Source: CBDAQV01 sp965199335
GTDB taxonomy: Bacteria > Pseudomonadota > Alphaproteobacteria > CALMVH01
Direction: 5' to 3'
DNA length: 64,000 nucleotides
NCBI GenBank assembly: GCA_965199335.1
Contig: CBDAQZ010000001.1
Span: forward strand, 248,001-312,000
The position numbers and the translations under genes were made by a program. The notes below the pieces were generated by a model. The model was not told the DNA's origin. It searched no databases and saw nothing but the letters and a program-made list of their open reading frames with translations. Of this stretch, positions 53,535 through 63,030 are shown one piece after another (position 1 is the first letter of the stretch; every line of letters begins with the position of its first letter).

Positions 53535-53764
53535 GTTCTGCGCTCCAACCACTGCACCTTCAGGCGTGACGGCCGGATATCCGGCACGACAAGCAGTATT
53601 TCGACGGGCTTCATATCCGGAACGAGCGCAATCGGTGCGATTGTCGCTTTCCTGATGTTAGGCAGGCCGCAGAATCGAGATTGTTCTACTTAGCTGGAAC
53701 TTGCGGACTTAATGTGCCTTAATAAAGTACCCATATTTCAGCAAAGATTTTTACATTGACAGTC

Positions 53765-55900
53765 ATGACGCCTGAAAAATCGGCTAAAACCTTCATGCCG
53801 GGTGCGACCGCCATGGGGGGTCTGGTCGACAAGTTCGACTGGTCGCAAACGAGTCTGGGCAAGATCGAAAGCTGGCCGCAGCATTTGAGGACCGCGGTCG
53901 ATATCGTGCTGCACTCGCCTGTGCCGATGACCCTGCTCTGGGGTGTCGAGGGGGTTATGATCTACAATGACGGTTATGCCGAATTCGCAGGAGCGCGTCA
54001 TCCTTCAAGCCTTGGCTCGCGCGTGGTCGAAAGCTGGCCGGAGGTCGCGGACTGGAACCGCAATGTCATTCAGACATGCCTCGCCGGCGGCACATTATCC
54101 TACAACGATCAGAAACTGGCTATCAATCGTTCAGGTACGCCCGAGGATGTCTATCTTACGCTGACCTATAGTCCGATCCGCGATGAAAAGGGTATTCCCG
54201 CGGGCGTGCTGGCGATCGTGACCGAAACGACTGAAACGGTCACGGCAAAGCAGCAATACGATATTGCAGAGCGTTCACGCATGAACAGCGAGCAATTCGC
54301 CCAGCTGTTGATCGATTCGACCGGAGAAGCGTTCTATTCGGTCGATACCGAAGGCCGTACCACCTCGTGCAATCTCGCCTTCCTCACGATGCTTGGCTAT
54401 ACCAGCAAGGAACAGGTACTGGGCCTGAAACTGCACGATGTCATTCATCACACGCATCCCGATGGTTCGCACTACCCGAAGGAGGAATGCCCGATCTATC
54501 GCGTCGCCAACCACGGTGGCAGTGCCCATGTCGACAATGAATATTTTTATCATATCGATAAGACGCCTATTCCGGTCGAGTACCGGGTTCACGAAATCAT
54601 GCGCGACGGCAAGCTGGCGGGGGCGATCTGCACCTTCACCGATATTACCCAGCGCCGCCTGGCCGAGGAGCAGCTCAAGCATCTGAACGCGACACTCGAA
54701 CAGCGGATCGAGGAGCGGACCCACGAACTGCAGACGACGGCCGATGCCCTGCGCCAAGCACAGAAAATGGAGGCCGTAGGTCAATTGACTGGCGGAATAG
54801 CTCATGATTTCAATAATTTGCTGGCCGGTATTATCGGAAGTCTTGAGGTCATGTGGCAACGCGCCGGGCAGGGGCGCACGGCCGATATCGAGCGCTACCT
54901 GACCCTTGCCCTCAGTTCCGCGAACCGGGCGGCGGCTTTGACGCAGCGCCTGCTGGCGTTTTCCCGCCGCCAGACGCTGGACCCCAAGCCCATCAACATG
55001 AACAAGCTGATCACTTCGATGGAGGAACTGGTTCGCCGTACGGTGGGGCCCGCCATCACGTGCGAGATTGTGGTCGCGGGCGGATTGTGGCCGACCTATT
55101 GCGATGCCAACCAGCTTGAAAACGCTTTGCTGAACCTGGTCATCAACGCGCGTGACGCCATGCCCGAAGGCGGACGCCTGACCGTAGAGACTTCGAATGC
55201 GCGATTGGACGATACCTATGCGGCTTCGCAGGTTGATGTCACGCCCGGCCAGTATGTCATGCTGTCGGTCAGCGATACCGGCACCGGCATGACCCCTGAA
55301 ATCGTCTCGCGTGCGTTCGATCCCTTCTTCACCACCAAGCCGATGGGGCAGGGCACTGGCCTGGGGCTTTCGATGATCTACGGTTTCGTAAAGCAATCGG
55401 GTGGTCACGTGAAGATCTACAGCGAATTGAACCAGGGTACGAGCGTTAAGCTTTACTTGCCACGTCATGCCGGCGAAGCAGATTTGGAAATCGAAACCAC
55501 CAGACCGATCGGAGCCAGCCCAGTGAGTGAAGGGAAAAACATTCTCGTAGTCGACGACGAGCCCGTCGTGCGGATGCTGATGGTCGATGTCCTGCAGGAG
55601 CTGGGCTACAACGCTCTTGAAGCGGGGGACGGTCCTGGCGGACTTGCGATCGTGCGCTCAACCCGCAAGATCGACCTGCTGGTCACAGATGTCGGCCTGC
55701 CGGGAGGCATGAACGGCCGCCAGCTGGCGGATGCCGCGCGTGAGACGATACCGGGCCTGAAGGTGCTGTTCGTTACGGGCTACGCCGAAAGCGCCGCGGT
55801 CGGTAACGGCTTGATGGATATCGGCATGGAAGTCATGAGCAAGCCATTCCCGATGGAAACGCTGACAGACAAGGTCAGTGCAATGCTGGCCAAAGTGTAA
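53765..55900 (+). CDS. Hybrid PAS sensor kinase with C-terminal receiver
   Basis: 711 residues from ATG 53765, no membrane segments. Two PAS domains (about 35-155 and 172-297; FTDITQRRLAEEQL closes the second), a coiled linker, a kinase core with His347 in GGIAHDFNNLLAGIIGSL, an ATPase domain (NLVINARDAMPEGG, DTGTGMTPEI, GLGLSMIYGFVKQSGG) and a receiver with LVVDDEPVVRMLM and the acceptor Asp in LLVTDVGLPGG. The HDFNN-type phosphorylation site is that of the soluble NtrB-like hybrid group. The signal and partner are unknown; the nearest genes are secA and a sugar kinase. Confidence 0.88.
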   Translation: MTPEKSAKTFMPGATAMGGLVDKFDWSQTSLGKIESWPQHLRTAVDIVLHSPVPMTLLWGVEGVMIYNDGYAEFAGARHPSSLGSRVVESWPEVADWNRNVIQTCLAGGTLSYNDQKLAINRSGTPEDVYLTLTYSPIRDEKGIPAGVLAIVTETTETVTAKQQYDIAERSRMNSEQFAQLLIDSTGEAFYSVDTEGRTTSCNLAFLTMLGYTSKEQVLGLKLHDVIHHTHPDGSHYPKEECPIYRVANHGGSAHVDNEYFYHIDKTPIPVEYRVHEIMRDGKLAGAICTFTDITQRRLAEEQLKHLNATLEQRIEERTHELQTTADALRQAQKMEAVGQLTGGIAHDFNNLLAGIIGSLEVMWQRAGQGRTADIERYLTLALSSANRAAALTQRLLAFSRRQTLDPKPINMNKLITSMEELVRRTVGPAITCEIVVAGGLWPTYCDANQLENALLNLVINARDAMPEGGRLTVETSNARLDDTYAASQVDVTPGQYVMLSVSDTGTGMTPEIVSRAFDPFFTTKPMGQGTGLGLSMIYGFVKQSGGHVKIYSELNQGTSVKLYLPRHAGEADLEIETTRPIGASPVSEGKNILVVDDEPVVRMLMVDVLQELGYNALEAGDGPGGLAIVRSTRKIDLLVTDVGLPGGMNGRQLADAARETIPGLKVLFVTGYAESAAVGNGLMDIGMEVMSKPFPMETLTDKVSAMLAKV

Positions 55901-55923
55901 TGGCGTTCATGCCAGGTCGATTC

Positions 55924-56844
55924 TCAATGCGGCGGCCACAGCCATGCCGCCCCACGTACGCCGCTGGAATCGCCGTGCATAGATTGCCGGATGGGCGTTT
56001 CGATGCCATCCGAGAAACACCATTTGGGAACGATCACCGGCAATTCCCGATAAAGCGAAGGCAGGTTTGATACGCCGCCCCCCAAAACGATCATGTCCGG
56101 GTCGATAAGGTCGATCATCACGGCAAGGGCACGCGCCAGCCGATCGACGTAGCGAGCGATCGCGGCCGTTGCCTCCGGATCGTTTTCGGCGGCTGCGGCA
56201 ATGATGTCCGGCATGGACAGATTCCGGCCCGTAACCCGCCTGAATTCATCGGCGGCCATCGGCCCCGACAGCCATTGTTCGACACAGCCCGAGCGGCCGC
56301 AATAGCATGTCGGCCCGTGGAATTCGTCTTCGCGCGGCCAGGGCAGGGGGATGTGACCGAATTCCCCACCTATGGCATTGCGTCCGGTGCGTGCCTGCCC
56401 CTTGATCGCCAGCCCGCCGCCGACGCCCGTACCCAGGATGACGCCGAATACGACCTCGCACCCCTTGCCGGCCCCGTCGACCGCTTCCGAAACGGCAAAG
56501 CAGTTGGCATCGTTCGCTACCCGCACCTCACGGTTCAACAGGCCGGCGAGGTCGCGGTCGAGCGGCTTGCCGTTGAGCCAGGTGGAATTGGCGTTCTTGA
56601 CCATGCCGGTCAAGGGAGAGATCGCACCCGGGATACCCATGCCGACGCTGCCCTGACGCCCAAGGCCGCTTTCGACGCCCAGTACCAGGTCGCGGATGGC
56701 GCGCAAGGTCCCGTCATAATCGTGGCGCGGCGTTGCGACGCGCGGACGCGCCAGTTCCCTGCCGTCCATATCCAGTGCAATAGCCTCGATCTTGGTGCCG
56801 CCAAGGTCGACGCCGATGCGCAGGCCCGACTCCGCTGTTGTCAT
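55924..56844 (-). CDS. ROK-family sugar kinase
   Basis: 306 residues from ATG 56844. The ATP-binding loop is GVDLGGTKIEAIALDMDG, the catalytic aspartate sits in VRVANDANCFAVSEAVDGA, and VILGTGVGGGLAIKGQARTG and GEFGH follow. The zinc-binding motif CYCGRSGCVEQWLSG (CxCGxxGCxE) is complete. The enzyme phosphorylates a hexose; fructokinase or N-acetylglucosamine kinase are the likely types but specificity is not visible. It converges with the hybrid kinase and is divergent from the exported protein at 56884. Confidence 0.88.
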   Translation of the reverse strand: MTTAESGLRIGVDLGGTKIEAIALDMDGRELARPRVATPRHDYDGTLRAIRDLVLGVESGLGRQGSVGMGIPGAISPLTGMVKNANSTWLNGKPLDRDLAGLLNREVRVANDANCFAVSEAVDGAGKGCEVVFGVILGTGVGGGLAIKGQARTGRNAIGGEFGHIPLPWPREDEFHGPTCYCGRSGCVEQWLSGPMAADEFRRVTGRNLSMPDIIAAAAENDPEATAAIARYVDRLARALAVMIDLIDPDMIVLGGGVSNLPSLYRELPVIVPKWCFSDGIETPIRQSMHGDSSGVRGAAWLWPPH

Positions 56845-56883
56845 CGCCGCCCCGCTGCGGCACGGTTCGCGGAGTAGAAACCA

Positions 56884-57351
56884 ATGTTGCACACCATGCT
56901 CAAAACCATCCTTCTTGCTGTTTCCCTGCTGGCGATTGTCCCTGCCGTCGCCAGTGCCGAGCCTTGCTATACCGGCGACGAAGTCGAAGCCGACCAGGCA
57001 CTGCGCTATCAAGCCTGGCTCCGAGTCGTCGGTTTGTCCTGCTCGGGCTATGCCCAGTATCAGAGTTTCGCAGACAAGAACCAGAGCCTGCTACAGGATT
57101 ATCAGAACCGCCTGATCCATTTCTACAAGGCCCATTACAAGGGCGACGCCGAGGCGCGGCTGCATGCCCGCGAGTCGGAGGCCAGCAACGAGGAATCCCT
57201 GGTCGCGACACGAGGCGGCACGCTTGCCCTGTGCAAGGCGCATGCCGATGAACTGCAACGTGCCGCCCAGGGATCGTCCGAGGATATCAAGCATGAGATC
57301 GCAGCCTTTACGATTTCCCAGCCCGCCGCGAAAAGAAAATGTAGTAGATAG
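56884..57351 (+). CDS. Exported hypothetical protein
   Basis: 155 residues with a signal peptide (LKTILLAVSLLAIVPAVASA, then EPCYTGDE) predicting secretion to the periplasm. The mature part is mainly helical and polar, with cysteines in CYTGDE, LSCSGY, LCKAH and a terminal KRKCSR that could form disulfides. No family was recognised. It is 87 bases before the coiled-coil gene on the same strand and may share its transcript. Confidence 0.65.
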   Translation: MLHTMLKTILLAVSLLAIVPAVASAEPCYTGDEVEADQALRYQAWLRVVGLSCSGYAQYQSFADKNQSLLQDYQNRLIHFYKAHYKGDAEARLHARESEASNEESLVATRGGTLALCKAHADELQRAAQGSSEDIKHEIAAFTISQPAAKRKCSR

Positions 57352-57438
57352 AATGTTTAGCGGCCCATACATCTTGCGCCATGGCAGCCGCTGGCACATC
57401 ATGCCGTTCTGATAATTCTGACTGGGAGTCGACCGCAA

Positions 57439-60400
57439 ATGGTGAATGCCCCACCCCCCAAGACGGCTTCGGCCAACGCCAGGCGGGATCTTCCCTGGTC
57501 GGCGATCCTGACGGTGTCAGGGGCAGTGATTTCGGCGCTTTGGTTGTCCCTGTGCATCGCCTACATGTCGGCAGCCATCGGCCTGCACAACCTCGCCCAG
57601 CTTCCCCCGCAGCAGATGGGCATATTCCTGCTTGGCCTGTTTTCCGTTCCGGGCATGCTGGCGATGCTGCTTGGGTATCGTTTGAAATTGCTGGCGCTCG
57701 ATCGTTCCAGCAGAACTCTTTCCAAGCATTTCCGTGAGTTCCAGAAATTTTCTCAAACGGAACATGAGGTAATTATAGCGTCTTCCACCGCAGCCAAGCG
57801 GGAGGCGCTGTCGCTCTTCGAGGCTGCTCAGGCCTCCCTGGCTGCACTCAATCAGGTCGAGAACAACCTGAAGCAGCACACCCAGGTCCTGATCGCAGCG
57901 GCAACCGAGTCGAGCGAGCACATCAACCGCGCGGGCAAGCAGATCGAGGATCGGGCAGGGGCCCTGCGCCTGCTGACCGGACAGTTCCATTCCAGTGCCG
58001 GCGAATTGCAGCGTCATGCCGGCAACGCCGCCGGCTCGGTCGAGGCGGCGCTGACGCGCATGAGCGCGGCGCAGGCCGGGTGGACCGAGCAGACGGCCCA
58101 ACTGGACAAGGTGGTCGACCATACGATGCTGCGGCTGGCCAGCAGCGGCGAGGCGCTGGGGGCTAGCTCGGCGACTTTGAACGATGCCGTATCCCAGCTC
58201 GACTCACGCCGCGAACAGATATTGCAGCTGGGAGACGCTGTTACGAACAGGCTGCAGCAGGCCAGTGACAGGATTAACAGCGAACTGCACCTGATCGACG
58301 AACGCGCCAGCGCCCTGGACGACCAGGTGCGCCGCATGGAAGACGCCGGAACGAAGTTGAACGACAAGGGGCAAACGCTGGCGCGCACCGGGCAGGACCA
58401 TATCGTGGCCCTCAACGCCGCCGCCGACCAGTTGTGGCAAAGAACGGCAGACGTATCGCAGACATTCGCCGGCAGTCTGGAAAAAATCACCGGCTTGTCC
58501 GGCGAGGCCGCGCAACGCCTCGACGATGCGGCCGGCCGCATCAATGCGGGCCTGGATGGCATAAGGCGCAACGTCGCCGAAACCGCCGGCAGCGTCGATC
58601 GCTTCGGCGAACTCGGCGAGCGCATGTCGCGCTACCGGCAGGAGATCGAGGATAGCCTTGGCTCCGCGCTGGAACGTCTCGATTATCTGGCCACGCGCTT
58701 CCAGGGCGAGATCGGGACGGCCGGCGAAGTCGAGCATGCCATCGGCGAAACTGCGCAACGCATCGTCGAGGCGCTGGCGCGTGTCCGTTCCGAGCAGGAA
58801 ATGACCACCCGCGAACTGGACAATTTCGGTGACCGCAGCCACGGCATATCGCTTCGCCTGGAAGGGCTTCGCGCGGCGGCGATGAGCGGTGTTTCCGACC
58901 TGATCGGCGAAACCGATCGCATCCAGAAGCGCAGCGAAAGCCTGACCGACGAGCTGAAGGGACAATCCATCGCATTCGGCGAAGCGATGAACAGGGCCGA
59001 TAGCATCGCTTCCATTATACGTAACACCGGCACGCTGATCGAACAGGCGGTGGCCAATGCCGACCAGGCATCGCGGCAATTGCGCGGCGAGTTCCACACT
59101 GTCGGGCAGGATATGGAAACGCATGGCGGCCGGCTGCGCAGCCAGGCGGATCAGGCGGTCGAAACGATGCGCGATGCCAAGGCGCGGATGGAGGAGACTA
59201 TCGGCCAGATCGGCTCTGTCATCGGCAGCCTGGATGGCAAGGCGAACGACATCAACTTTACCGTTTCGTCGTCCTTCAGCCGCCTTAGCGAACTGACCAA
59301 TGGCCTGGAGCGCGCACGAGCCGAAGTGATCGGCTCATCGGACAAGGTCGCCGCGCATATCGAAAACAGCACGCAGACCCTTCGTGCCAGCGCAGACCTT
59401 ATCCACGGAACGGCGGAGCAGGTCACGCATGCGACCAACCGTGCCGCCGAAGTCGGGTCGCAGCTGGCAGAGGCGGGTGACGCCCTACGCGACCGTGTCG
59501 TCGAAATCACGCAATCGGCCGGCGATGCGACGGACAAGCTGAAATCGTCGGCGGCCGAACTGTCGCAGTCGGCCGAGCAGACCAAGAAGCAACTCGGTCA
59601 GATCGCGCGAGAGGTGCGGCAGGAGAACGAGGCGATCGACGGTACGCTGGCCCGCATTACCGGTGTAGAAAGCGCCCTGCGCCAGGCCGCCGCTCTAGTG
59701 GACGATATCGTCGCCAAGGCAGCGAAATCGGCGGAGGGCGTGCGTGAGGAAATGCACGCAGTCGGGCGCGAAATTGCCCTGCAAAGCAAGGTCCTTGCCG
59801 ATACGTCGGGTTCCAACGGCACTATTCTCGACCGCACGCGGGACGAAATGGAAGTGGTTGTTGGGCGCGTTCAGGATGCGTTCGGCAACCTGAACCAGAA
59901 GGCGAGCGAGATAAATTTCGTGGTTTCGACCGCGGTCAACCGGCTTGCGGAACTGTCGCGCGGCCTGGAAGGCGCGCAGATGACGATAGACGAGGCTGCC
60001 GGAGGTGCGTCGGAAAAGATGTCGAAGATGGCAGCTGCCCTGCACAGCGAATTCGGCGGCGTGCATGAAATCGCCGATCGCGCACTGGAGCGGCTGGAAA
60101 AGACCCTGACCGCCGTCGCCGCGACCTCCGCCAATGTCGATGCCGAGACGCAGACGATCGAACTTCGTCTGGCCGCGACCTTCAACGCGGCGGAAACGGG
60201 GGGCGCGCAGTTCTCCGAAAAGATCGGTGCGGCCCTATCCCAGTTCGAAAGGGCCGAAAAGTCGCTGGAGGATGGGCAGGCACGGCTGACTGGCGTGGCC
60301 GAGGATACCACGGCACAGATCCTGCGCCTGACGCAAAGCCTCGGCAGCGGCGGCGCGGATCTGGGCAATGCGGCGATGGTGACCAGCGAGCGCATCGTCG

Positions 60401-61269
60401 GCGCGTCCGCGTTGGTGGAGACCCGGCTGCAGTCGGTCAACGCCATCGCCGACGAAGTCCGCCGGGCGCTCGGCAATTTCGCCGCCGACCTTGGCGCGGT
60501 ATCGGGCCAGAGCGAAACGATCACCGAGGCGATGGCGCGGGGCAGCGCCATACTGCGCGATAATATCGTTCAGATCGCGCGCACGGCTGTCGATACGGGT
60601 GAGACATTGAAGGAAACGACTGCGACGCTCCTTGAGGGCGCGGTGGAAGTTTCCGACAAGGCGGTGGAACTGCGGACCAAGATTTCCCGCGCGACAAGCG
60701 AGCTGCGCAAGGAAGCCACTGTGATCGCCGAGACCGGTACCGAGGCGCGCGCGCTGACCGCCCAGGTCGCCGCGCTGCTGGGTGAACGGGCGATGGAGAT
60801 GGCGATTACCGCACGTCAGGTCGCTGCCGAAACGCAGACGATGCGCGAAGCCAATGCGAAGATGCAGCGCGATGTATTCCTGGATTCCGCCAAGACGGTT
60901 CTGAACGCCCTGGGATCGCTATCGGTCGATCTAAGCCGGGTGCTGGACACCGACCTGCCGGAAGAGCTGCGGGCAGAGCTGGTGCGGGGCGATATTCCCG
61001 GTTTCGTGCGCCGCCTCGCCGCGACGCGCGACCAGGTATCGACGCCGTTGTTGCGCGCCAAATTCGCCAATGACGGTCGCTTCAGGTCTCACGTGCAGGC
61101 GTATATGGCGCAGTTCGAGGAGCTTGCGAAGCAGGCGGCCGCCGTCGACAACGGCGAGGTTCTGGGTGCGACCCTGGTCAGTTCGGATATCGGCAAGATC
61201 TATGCCTTCCTGTCATCCGCGATCGGCACCGACCGTGAGGATATTCAGCAGGAACAGCAGACGGCCTGA
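57439..61269 (+). CDS. Large membrane-anchored coiled-coil protein (TipN-like architecture)
   Basis: 1276 residues. Two membrane segments near the N-terminus (about 20-45, ILTVSGAVISALWLSL, and 60-82, MGIFLLGLFSVPGMLAMLLG) are followed by about 1050 residues of near-continuous coiled coil rich in Ala, Glu, Gln and Asp, then a short folded tail with DLSRVLDTDLPEELRAELVR and SHVQAYMAQFEELAKQA. This order, two membrane spans then a long cytoplasmic coiled coil, is that of polarity proteins such as Caulobacter TipN, though sequence identity was not tested. It is probably a cell-envelope or polar scaffold. Clear repeats such as NDINFTVSSSFSRLSEL and SEINFVVSTAVNRLAEL show internal duplication. Confidence 0.7.
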   Translation: MVNAPPPKTASANARRDLPWSAILTVSGAVISALWLSLCIAYMSAAIGLHNLAQLPPQQMGIFLLGLFSVPGMLAMLLGYRLKLLALDRSSRTLSKHFREFQKFSQTEHEVIIASSTAAKREALSLFEAAQASLAALNQVENNLKQHTQVLIAAATESSEHINRAGKQIEDRAGALRLLTGQFHSSAGELQRHAGNAAGSVEAALTRMSAAQAGWTEQTAQLDKVVDHTMLRLASSGEALGASSATLNDAVSQLDSRREQILQLGDAVTNRLQQASDRINSELHLIDERASALDDQVRRMEDAGTKLNDKGQTLARTGQDHIVALNAAADQLWQRTADVSQTFAGSLEKITGLSGEAAQRLDDAAGRINAGLDGIRRNVAETAGSVDRFGELGERMSRYRQEIEDSLGSALERLDYLATRFQGEIGTAGEVEHAIGETAQRIVEALARVRSEQEMTTRELDNFGDRSHGISLRLEGLRAAAMSGVSDLIGETDRIQKRSESLTDELKGQSIAFGEAMNRADSIASIIRNTGTLIEQAVANADQASRQLRGEFHTVGQDMETHGGRLRSQADQAVETMRDAKARMEETIGQIGSVIGSLDGKANDINFTVSSSFSRLSELTNGLERARAEVIGSSDKVAAHIENSTQTLRASADLIHGTAEQVTHATNRAAEVGSQLAEAGDALRDRVVEITQSAGDATDKLKSSAAELSQSAEQTKKQLGQIAREVRQENEAIDGTLARITGVESALRQAAALVDDIVAKAAKSAEGVREEMHAVGREIALQSKVLADTSGSNGTILDRTRDEMEVVVGRVQDAFGNLNQKASEINFVVSTAVNRLAELSRGLEGAQMTIDEAAGGASEKMSKMAAALHSEFGGVHEIADRALERLEKTLTAVAATSANVDAETQTIELRLAATFNAAETGGAQFSEKIGAALSQFERAEKSLEDGQARLTGVAEDTTAQILRLTQSLGSGGADLGNAAMVTSERIVGASALVETRLQSVNAIADEVRRALGNFAADLGAVSGQSETITEAMARGSAILRDNIVQIARTAVDTGETLKETTATLLEGAVEVSDKAVELRTKISRATSELRKEATVIAETGTEARALTAQVAALLGERAMEMAITARQVAAETQTMREANAKMQRDVFLDSAKTVLNALGSLSVDLSRVLDTDLPEELRAELVRGDIPGFVRRLAATRDQVSTPLLRAKFANDGRFRSHVQAYMAQFEELAKQAAAVDNGEVLGATLVSSDIGKIYAFLSSAIGTDREDIQQEQQTA

Positions 61270-61274
61270 CCGGA

Positions 61275-62108
61275 TTATTCATCCGCGAGCATGGCGATCG
61301 TGACCTTGCCTGCAGGGGCAAGGATGGCGCGCAATTCTTCCAGTGCCGGCTTCAGGTCGTCCTGCAGGCGATAGGGCGGGTTTATGATCAGCATGCCGCT
61401 GCCGTTCAGCAGGCGGCTGTCGCGCTCGTCCTGCGTCAGGAATTCGATCGCGATCTGGTTTCTTATCCCCGATGCGATCATGTCCTCCTGGAAACGCCAC
61501 AGCGCAGGGCGCTCCTTTATCGGGTACCACAGCGCGTAGATTCCGTTTGCAAACCGCGCGTGCGCTTTGATCAAGGCGGCGCCGGCGTCAGCAAGTTCGG
61601 TCGCGGTCTCGAACGGCGGATCGATCAATACCAGCCCGCGCTTCTCGGCAGGCGGCAGGAAGGCGCGCATGGACTCATAGCCGTCGCGGTGATGAGCGGC
61701 GGCATTGGCATAAGGCTTCAGCGTCCGGCGCAGTGACGGGTAATCCTGTTCATGCAGTTCGCAGGCGATGCTGCGGTCCTGCTGACGCAACGCGGCGGCG
61801 GCAAGCAACGGGGAGCCGGGATAGAAACGCAGGCTGTCACCCTGGTTCACGCTTTCGACTGCCGCAAGATACTCGTTCAATACCGGTGAGGCGAACCTAA
61901 ATCCCCGCAACCTCTCGATACCGCCGCGAAACTCGCCTGTCTTGCCAGACTCGCCGCCGCCCAGATCGTACAATCCCGTCCCCGCGTGGGTATCGAGGAT
62001 AATGAAGGCGCTCTCCTTTTGCCTGAGGCGCTGCAAAAGCGCTATCATCACGACATGCTTGAAAACATCCGCGACGCCGCCAGCGTGATATGCGTGCCTG
62101 TAGTTCAT
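61275..62108 (-). CDS. rlmJ: 23S rRNA (adenine-N6) methyltransferase RlmJ
   Basis: 277 residues from ATG 62108 (NYRHAYHAGGVADVFKHVVM), matching the family start; a longer frame from 62312 is not supported. RlmJ methylates A2030 of 23S rRNA (Escherichia coli numbering) at N6. The motifs include ILDTHAGTGLYDLGG for the SAM site and GLVLIDPPFE for the DPPF catalytic loop, plus ALWYPIKER. The next gene starts on the opposite strand with a single base between start codons, so promoter and leader lie inside the neighbour. Confidence 0.9.
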   Translation of the reverse strand: MNYRHAYHAGGVADVFKHVVMIALLQRLRQKESAFIILDTHAGTGLYDLGGGESGKTGEFRGGIERLRGFRFASPVLNEYLAAVESVNQGDSLRFYPGSPLLAAAALRQQDRSIACELHEQDYPSLRRTLKPYANAAAHHRDGYESMRAFLPPAEKRGLVLIDPPFETATELADAGAALIKAHARFANGIYALWYPIKERPALWRFQEDMIASGIRNQIAIEFLTQDERDSRLLNGSGMLIINPPYRLQDDLKPALEELRAILAPAGKVTIAMLADE

Positions 62109-62109
62109 A

Positions 62110-63030
62110 ATGACGCAGGATAATCGCGAAGCCGACCTGCGTCTCGCGGTTTCGCAACGGCCCGACGCGGTAGAGGCTCGTTTTGGACTGGCAACGCTGT
62201 TGTCGGAAGAGGGACGCCGCGCCGAGGCGCTGTCCATTCTGCGCGATGGGGTGATGTTCGCTTCATTGCGCGAGGACCGGCTGGAACTGTTGGCCAATGC
62301 CATGCTGGCCATGGATGCCTTTCCGGAAGCCCTGGAGGCGTTGCAATCCGCCAGCCGGCTCGTACCCAGCGACGACCGCCTGCGCGGCCGGGTGGGGCAG
62401 CTGGCGCTTCAGCTACAGGATGGCGCAACGGCCACACGGCAGCTGTTCAACCAGTATGCCGGCAGGTTCGATCGTCATCTTGCGGGGCTGGGTTATGCCG
62501 ATCCGCAGAACATCGAACGGATACTGCTGCCGTACGTGGAGCGGTTCGACGATAGTGCGATCATCGATCTGGGCTGCGGCACAGGGTTGATGGGCGGATT
62601 GTTGCGGCGATGGGCGTCGCATCTGGCCGGTGTCGATCTGTCGCCCGCAATGCTGGAACAGGCGCGTTCGAAACATATCTACGACACGCTGATACAGGGC
62701 GATGTCGTCGATTATCTGGCCGGCCTGGCGGGCACGGTATCGCTGATCGTGGCGGCGGATGTCCTGGTCTATATGGGGGACCTGAATTCCCTGTTCGCTC
62801 AGGTCGCTCGAACGCTGGCAACCGGTGGCCTGTTTGCCTTTACCGTCGAAAAAGGCGAGGGCGCAGCCTTTGCCGTAAATCCCTCGAAACGATATTCGCA
62901 CTCGGAAACCTATGTCAGGCAAACCGCCGCGGCCGCCGGGCTAGCCATTCTGGTCTGTGAAGCAGCCAGTCCGAGGCTGGATCGCGGCGTCCCGGTAGAG
63001 GGTCTGTTGCTGCTTACTGAGCGGCTGTAG
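62110..63030 (+). CDS. TPR-linked class I methyltransferase
   Basis: 306 residues. The N-terminal 105 form about three TPR-like helix pairs (SQRPDAVEARFGLATLLSEE, RRAEALSILRDGVMFAS), followed by a methyltransferase domain with IIDLGCGTGLMGGLLRR for SAM binding, LAGVDLSPAMLEQARSK and VAADVLVYMGDLNSLFAQVA. The substrate is unknown. The ATG is separated from the divergent rlmJ ATG by one base, and its end overlaps the convergent lptD stop by 17 bases. Confidence 0.82.
   Translation: MTQDNREADLRLAVSQRPDAVEARFGLATLLSEEGRRAEALSILRDGVMFASLREDRLELLANAMLAMDAFPEALEALQSASRLVPSDDRLRGRVGQLALQLQDGATATRQLFNQYAGRFDRHLAGLGYADPQNIERILLPYVERFDDSAIIDLGCGTGLMGGLLRRWASHLAGVDLSPAMLEQARSKHIYDTLIQGDVVDYLAGLAGTVSLIVAADVLVYMGDLNSLFAQVARTLATGGLFAFTVEKGEGAAFAVNPSKRYSHSETYVRQTAAAAGLAILVCEAASPRLDRGVPVEGLLLLTERL

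Noticed and set aside
51495..53552. Minus-strand frame of 685 residues opposite secA
   Set aside because: Fully antisense to secA with unusual composition and no domain.
53535..53764. Small gene or RNA between secA and the hybrid kinase
   Set aside because: Only a short GCCGGATATCCGGC palindrome and an AT-rich promoter-like stretch were seen; no frame, terminator or RNA family was recognisable.
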